DNA of 11,221 nucleotides from Alphaproteobacteria bacterium (GTDB lineage Bacteria > Pseudomonadota > Alphaproteobacteria > Caulobacterales > Parvularculaceae), in assembly GCA_030428745.1 (NCBI GenBank), contig JAUIEG010000042.1, positions 1 through 11,221 on the forward strand, given 5' to 3'. Under the pieces are notes generated by a model that was not told the DNA's origin, did no database searches, and saw only the letters and a list, made by a program, of their open reading frames with translations. Of this stretch, positions 7,743 to 11,221 are shown one piece after another. The position numbers and the translations under genes are program-made. The first letter of the stretch is position 1. Every line of letters begins with the position of its first letter.

Positions 7743-9239
7743 ATGTATGGGAAGCAATCCGCAGTAGGTGCGCCGGGCGTTGCTGAAGCGGCGGCGGTTT
7801 CTCCGCATGAGGCTGGAAGGGCGCTTTCCTACAGCATGGACGCACGCGACGACCGGCGCGGGCAATACGCGTGGGGAATGTTCGAGTTCGCCCGTACGCC
7901 ATATATTGGTCTTATCTTTGTTTTTGTTTTCGCGCCGTATTTCGCAAACACAGTGGTGGGCGACCCCGTACGCGGACAAGAGATATGGGGGCTGGCGAAC
8001 ACCGTCGCAGGTGTTTTCATCGGCCTTACAGCGCCGCTTCTTGGCGCCATTGCGGACAGGATGGGGCGACGCAAGCCGTGGCTGATCGCAATCGTTATTG
8101 TCATGACGATAGGTTGTTGCGCACTCTGGTTCGCAATGCCGGGCGCGAAAGGCGGGCTTTCCGTCATGCACATCGCAGTTATCGCCGCGATACTGACCAT
8201 CTCCTTTGAATATTCGCAGGTCTTTCATAATGCGATGCTGTCGGCAATCGCACACCGGCGCGATATCGGTTGGCTTTCCGGATACGGGGTTGCTGCCGGC
8301 AATATCGGTAACTTGCTCGCTATGGCTGTCGTGCTTTTCTGTGCGGCGCTTCCGGCGTCTGGCGCCGTCGATATTCCGTTCCTGCCAGACGCGCCGCTTT
8401 TTGGACTAGATCCGTCCACCTATCAGCACAGCCGGATCGCAGGTCCCGTTTCCGGCCTTTGGGTCGCCCTATTCACCGCGCCTCTCCTGTTATGGACCTA
8501 TGATGTTCCAGCAACCGGCGTGAGAGCCGGGCGGGCGGTGAAAGAAGGTATGGAGCAACTCTGGGCGACGGTGAAGCAGGCGCGAAAGCTTTCGAATATT
8601 GGCCGCTTTCTCGTTGCGCGCATGCTCTATAACGACGGTCAGGTGGCCATTCTCGCCTATAGCGGCATCATCGCGGCTGGTGTGTTCAAATGGGATTTGA
8701 CCGCGCTCATCCTTTTCTCAATTCTGCTCTCGCCCTTCTCAATCGCCGGCGGCTTCATCGGCGGATGGCTCGACAAGGCTATCGGCTCTAAGCGCGCAAT
8801 ACTTTTTTCTGTGATGTTGAGCTGTTTCTTCATGATCGGCGCTGCGTCGATGACGCCCCGGCATGTCTACTTTGTCTTTAATGTCGACTCTGCGCAGCCG
8901 CTATGGAGTTTTCCCTATTTCGGAACACTCCCAGAGTTGCTGTTCATCCTGAACTACATGGCCTTGGCGGTCACGGTCACCATCGTTTTCTGCGCAAGCC
9001 GCGCCATGATGGTGAAGCTCTCTCCGCCGGAAATGATGAGCCAGTTTTTTGGATTGTATGCGGTGTCCGGCACGGCAACGGCGTTTCTTGGGCATGGACT
9101 GGTGACAGCCGTCACCGCCGCTTCTCATAATCAGCAAGCGGGGTTTTCGTCGATCATTCTGCTCCTACTGGCCGGCGCCGTGTTGCTTGTACGGGTTCGC
9201 GAAGCGCCTGCGGACATGATCGTTTCACCGGAGGGGTGA
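7743..9239 (+). CDS. Major facilitator transporter, UMF1/Atg22-like
   Basis: This 498-residue membrane protein has many hydrophobic segments consistent with about 12 helices. The opening QYAWGMFEFARTPYIGLIFVF followed by APYF (about 41-67) matches the UMF1/Atg22-like branch. Other branch features are the loop 2-3 motif ADRMGRRKPW (104-113), ARMLYNDGQVAIL (292-304) with its conserved Tyr-Asn-Asp, and SRAMMVKLSPPEMMSQFFGLYAVSGT (419-444). Known or suggested UMF1 roles include efflux of small metabolites, but specificity cannot be predicted. The first 30 residues are cytoplasmic and poorly conserved. The start ATG has GGAG at 7730-7733, nine bases upstream; an in-frame ATG at 7836 (M32) is a weaker alternative. 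The gene ends in a coupled junction with the next transporter. Confidence 0.88.
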   Translation: MYGKQSAVGAPGVAEAAAVSPHEAGRALSYSMDARDDRRGQYAWGMFEFARTPYIGLIFVFVFAPYFANTVVGDPVRGQEIWGLANTVAGVFIGLTAPLLGAIADRMGRRKPWLIAIVIVMTIGCCALWFAMPGAKGGLSVMHIAVIAAILTISFEYSQVFHNAMLSAIAHRRDIGWLSGYGVAAGNIGNLLAMAVVLFCAALPASGAVDIPFLPDAPLFGLDPSTYQHSRIAGPVSGLWVALFTAPLLLWTYDVPATGVRAGRAVKEGMEQLWATVKQARKLSNIGRFLVARMLYNDGQVAILAYSGIIAAGVFKWDLTALILFSILLSPFSIAGGFIGGWLDKAIGSKRAILFSVMLSCFFMIGAASMTPRHVYFVFNVDSAQPLWSFPYFGTLPELLFILNYMALAVTVTIVFCASRAMMVKLSPPEMMSQFFGLYAVSGTATAFLGHGLVTAVTAASHNQQAGFSSIILLLLAGAVLLVRVREAPADMIVSPEG

Positions 9240-9241
9240 TG
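9230..9241 (+). promoter_or_regulatory. Ribosome binding site and stop-start junction between two transporters
   Basis: The run GGAGGGG at 9230-9236 is followed by TGATG at 9237-9241, where the TGA stop of the first transporter shares its A with the ATG of the second. A GTG at 9236 is also in frame, but it overlaps the Shine-Dalgarno itself, so ATG at 9239 is the better start. The arrangement indicates translational coupling. Confidence 0.7.
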
Positions 9242-10507
9242 CAGGCTGACATAACTTCATCTTCGGCTGATGCTGCGAGGAATACAAAGCTGCTGGCGGG
9301 CGCGCTCGCTGCAGCCTGGTTTCTAAGCTATTGCGACAGGGTCAACCTTTCAGTCGCCGCGATTGCAATGCAGGCCGAGTTCGGATGGACGGAAGCGACC
9401 AAAGGTTGGGTCATGGCGTCCGTTTTTATTGGCTATATCGCCTCGCAGCTTGCCGGCGGCGCGCTTGTGTTGCGCTTTGGCGCAGCGCCCGTCGTGAGCC
9501 TCGGCGTTTTGGGATTTTCTTTTGCGACCCTCGCCACGCCGGTCGCCGCATCGCATTCGTTAGCGTTTTGGATCGCGGTACGGATCATTCTGGGCGCGTT
9601 TGAAGGGGTGGTGATTCCCGCCACATATAGCCTCGTCGGCTCGTGGGCTGGAAAGAATGAAAGGGCGCGCCTTATCGCCATTGTCGCAAGCGGCGCCACG
9701 CTCGGCGCCCCGGGCGGGTTGATGCTGAGCGGTTTTCTGGCGGCGTCCTTCGGATGGCAGACGGTGTTTTACGTGTTTGGCGGGTTGGGCTTTGCATGGA
9801 GTCTCCTCTGGGTCGCAGTGGCGGGTAAAGACATGAGACAGGAAACCGGCATGCCTGCGCCGGAGCGCTCCCGGCCGCAAGAAGCCTGCGGCGCGGCGCC
9901 GTCGCTATGGCAATTTCTGATGCATCCTGCCCTATGGGCTGCCGCTGCGGCGAAATTCGGACTGAACTGGATCGTATACGTTTTTATTGCGTGGCTGCCC
10001 AGTTATTACAGCGCCACGCAAGGCGCCGCGATTACAACGTCGGCGGTCCTGTCGGCGCTGCCCTGGATTTCCATGACGCTGATGCTTCATCTCAGCGCGA
10101 TGCGGGCGGACAGGATGTTGGCTTCGGGGGTCGACCCAACCGCTGTGCGAAAAATCATGCAGTCGATCGGAATTGGCGGCGGCGTCGTGTTTCTTCTGCT
10201 CGCGCCATTCGCAATGTCGCCTCTACTGGCGGTGGTATTCACCTGCGCGGCGACAGGGTTTCTCGCGTTCTGCTTTTCCGGCGCAGATGCGGCGATGCTG
10301 GATATGGCGGTGCGCTTTCGCGGTCTCGTTGGCGGCTTCGCTAACGCGCTCGGTAATTTCCCCGGCATTATCGCCATTCCGCTGATCGGCTGGAGCATCG
10401 ATGCGACCGGCAGCTATTCGACGGGCTTTGTCTGTTCCGCTGTTGTCGGTTTGGCTTCGCTGGGCGTCTGGCTCAGATACGGAACGGCAAAACAGGTTTT
10501 TGAATAA
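9239..10507 (+). CDS. Major facilitator transporter, ACS (anion:cation symporter) type
   Basis: This 422-residue membrane protein, counted from ATG 9239, has about 12 predicted helices. Helix 1 carries the ACS-family signature SYCDRVNLSVA (30-40). It is followed by GWTEATKGWVMASVFIGYIASQLAGGALVLRFG (49-81), RIILGAFEGVVIPATY (115-130), the loop GSWAGKNERAR (134-144) and FGWQTVFYVFGGLGFAWSLLW (171-191). ACS members usually import organic anions such as hexuronates, aldonates, phthalates or other carboxylates with protons. Uptake of an acid or lactone-derived anion is therefore the likeliest role, but the ligand is not visible. A GTG at 9236 would add one residue but lies on the ribosome binding site. 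The gene is coupled by a one-base overlap to the UMF1-type transporter, and the aldehyde dehydrogenase gene follows after 66 bp. Confidence 0.88.
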   Translation: MQADITSSSADAARNTKLLAGALAAAWFLSYCDRVNLSVAAIAMQAEFGWTEATKGWVMASVFIGYIASQLAGGALVLRFGAAPVVSLGVLGFSFATLATPVAASHSLAFWIAVRIILGAFEGVVIPATYSLVGSWAGKNERARLIAIVASGATLGAPGGLMLSGFLAASFGWQTVFYVFGGLGFAWSLLWVAVAGKDMRQETGMPAPERSRPQEACGAAPSLWQFLMHPALWAAAAAKFGLNWIVYVFIAWLPSYYSATQGAAITTSAVLSALPWISMTLMLHLSAMRADRMLASGVDPTAVRKIMQSIGIGGGVVFLLLAPFAMSPLLAVVFTCAATGFLAFCFSGADAAMLDMAVRFRGLVGGFANALGNFPGIIAIPLIGWSIDATGSYSTGFVCSAVVGLASLGVWLRYGTAKQVFE

Positions 10508-10573
10508 GAGCGGCCAGTGCGATGGGCGCGCACCAGAACATTCGATAATTTTTAACAGTGGCGGAGGAAAAAA
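10508..10573 (+). other. Short intergenic gap with small hairpin and strong ribosome binding site
   Basis: GTGCG at 10517-10521 can pair with CGCAC at 10529-10533 around a 7-base loop. The T-run at 10549-10553 is about 15 bases further on, too far for a canonical terminator. GGAGG at 10563-10567 lies six bases before the ATG of the aldehyde dehydrogenase gene, an excellent Shine-Dalgarno. Read-through from the transporter genes is likely. Confidence 0.5.
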
Positions 10574-11221
10574 ATGGATTTCTTTTCGAATTATACAATG
10601 ACGATTGATGGGGACGGGGTGACTTCGGCGAAGACATTCGAGGCCGTCAATCCGGCGACAGAGGAAATCATCGCGACGGTTCCCGACGCTGACCGAAAGA
10701 CCTTTGAACACGCCGTCGCCAGCGCTAAGCGCGCCTTTCCGGTGTGGAGTGCAAGGCCCTGGCGGGAACGTCAAGAATTTGTGTCCAAGCTCGGCGATCT
10801 GATTGAGCAAAATGCGGAGGACTTCATACGCTTGCTGACGATGGAGCAGGGAAAGGCGCGCGCAGGTGCGGAATGGGAAATCGGTGGGTCCATTGCGTGG
10901 TGCCGCGAAATCGCAAAGCAAACGCTGGAAGTCGAAACGGTGGAAAACGCCGACGGACGAAGCGTTGAAACTTCCCGGACGCCGCTGGGCGTTGTCGGCG
11001 CCATCACGCCGTGGAATTTTCCATTGTTGTTGGCTGTCTGGAAGATCGCGCCGGCTCTTGTCGCCGGCAATACAATTGTTTTGAAGCCGTCTCCTTTTAC
11101 ACCGTTGTGTACGCTGAAATTCGGTGAGCTGACGCGCAGCGTTCTGCCCAAAGGCGTGGTGAACGTCGTTTCCGGGGGCAATGAGTTGGGCGAATGGATG
11201 ACCGGATGTGATGACATCCGG
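10574..11221 (+). CDS. Aldehyde dehydrogenase, NAD(P)-dependent (N-terminal part, cut by window end)
   Basis: The frame is open from ATG 10574 to the last base, giving 216 residues of a protein normally about 470-500 long; the missing part is due to the window edge. It starts with the family's N-terminal strands, including FEAVNPATEEIIATVPDAD (22-40), then the helical AVASAKRAFPVWS (47-59). The cofactor-binding region shows RTPLGVVGAITPWNFP (135-150), with the PWNFP motif, and VLKPSPFTP (169-177), with the cofactor-contacting lysine K171. LPKGVVNVVSGG follows at 191-202. The catalytic Glu and Cys lie beyond the window. KPSPFTP and the overall style recall broad-substrate aldehyde dehydrogenases (an AldA-like subgroup), though I cannot fix the subfamily. 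GGAGG six bases upstream supports the start. It is the last visible gene of the lactonase/transporter operon and would turn an aldehyde into an acid for the acyl-CoA synthetase. Confidence 0.93.
   Translation, partial: MDFFSNYTMTIDGDGVTSAKTFEAVNPATEEIIATVPDADRKTFEHAVASAKRAFPVWSARPWRERQEFVSKLGDLIEQNAEDFIRLLTMEQGKARAGAEWEIGGSIAWCREIAKQTLEVETVENADGRSVETSRTPLGVVGAITPWNFPLLLAVWKIAPALVAGNTIVLKPSPFTPLCTLKFGELTRSVLPKGVVNVVSGGNELGEWMTGCDDIR

Noticed and set aside
7177..7902. 241-codon open frame on the - strand
   Set aside because: Antisense to the lactonase and the start of the first transporter; no recognisable motif and no sensible ribosome binding site.
1..11221. Mobile element, phage, defence system or CRISPR
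   Set aside because: No transposase, integrase, nuclease, toxin-antitoxin pair, direct-repeat array or terminal inverted repeats were seen; all genes are metabolic, transport or regulatory.

Overview
The window looks like bacterial chromosomal DNA of moderately high GC. It probably comes from an alphaproteobacterium. That guess rests on the gene set (a quinohemoprotein alcohol dehydrogenase beside an acyl-CoA synthetase, an FCD-type GntR regulator, ACS-type and UMF1-type transporters) and on the codon style, not on any marker gene. There are eight protein genes and no rRNA, tRNA, CRISPR array or recognisable insertion sequence.

Left arm (1-5759): three genes on the + strand. The first encodes an exported, cysteine-rich protein with a DUF4185-like beta-propeller signature (10-1695). 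The second encodes an AMP-forming acyl-CoA synthetase (1817-3511). The third encodes an exported PQQ-dependent alcohol dehydrogenase with a C-terminal cytochrome c domain (3564-5699). A GntR/FadR-type regulator with an FCD domain (5760-6452, - strand) converges on the dehydrogenase, with only 60 bp between them.

Middle (6453-6837): a 385-bp divergent intergenic region without a convincing gene. It contains an AT-rich island and a few imperfect palindromes, and is the most likely place for the regulator to bind.

Right arm (6838-11221): four + strand genes that look like one operon. They encode an SMP-30/gluconolactonase-like lactonase (6838-7710), a UMF1-type major facilitator transporter (7743-9239), an ACS-type major facilitator transporter translationally coupled to it (9239-10507), and an NAD(P)-dependent aldehyde dehydrogenase that runs off the right edge (10574-11221).

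Together the genes read as a regulated catabolic locus. A periplasmic quinohemoprotein would oxidise an alcohol, hemiacetal or diol to an aldehyde or lactone. Transporters would move the substrate or its oxidised product, the SMP-30-like enzyme would open a lactone, the aldehyde dehydrogenase would give the acid, and the acyl-CoA synthetase would activate the acid for beta-oxidation-like breakdown. The DUF4185-like protein could act outside the cytoplasm on a polymer or glycoside. The substrate cannot be read from the sequence and the pathway order is inference. Every enzyme belongs to a known superfamily; the unusual part is the combination.
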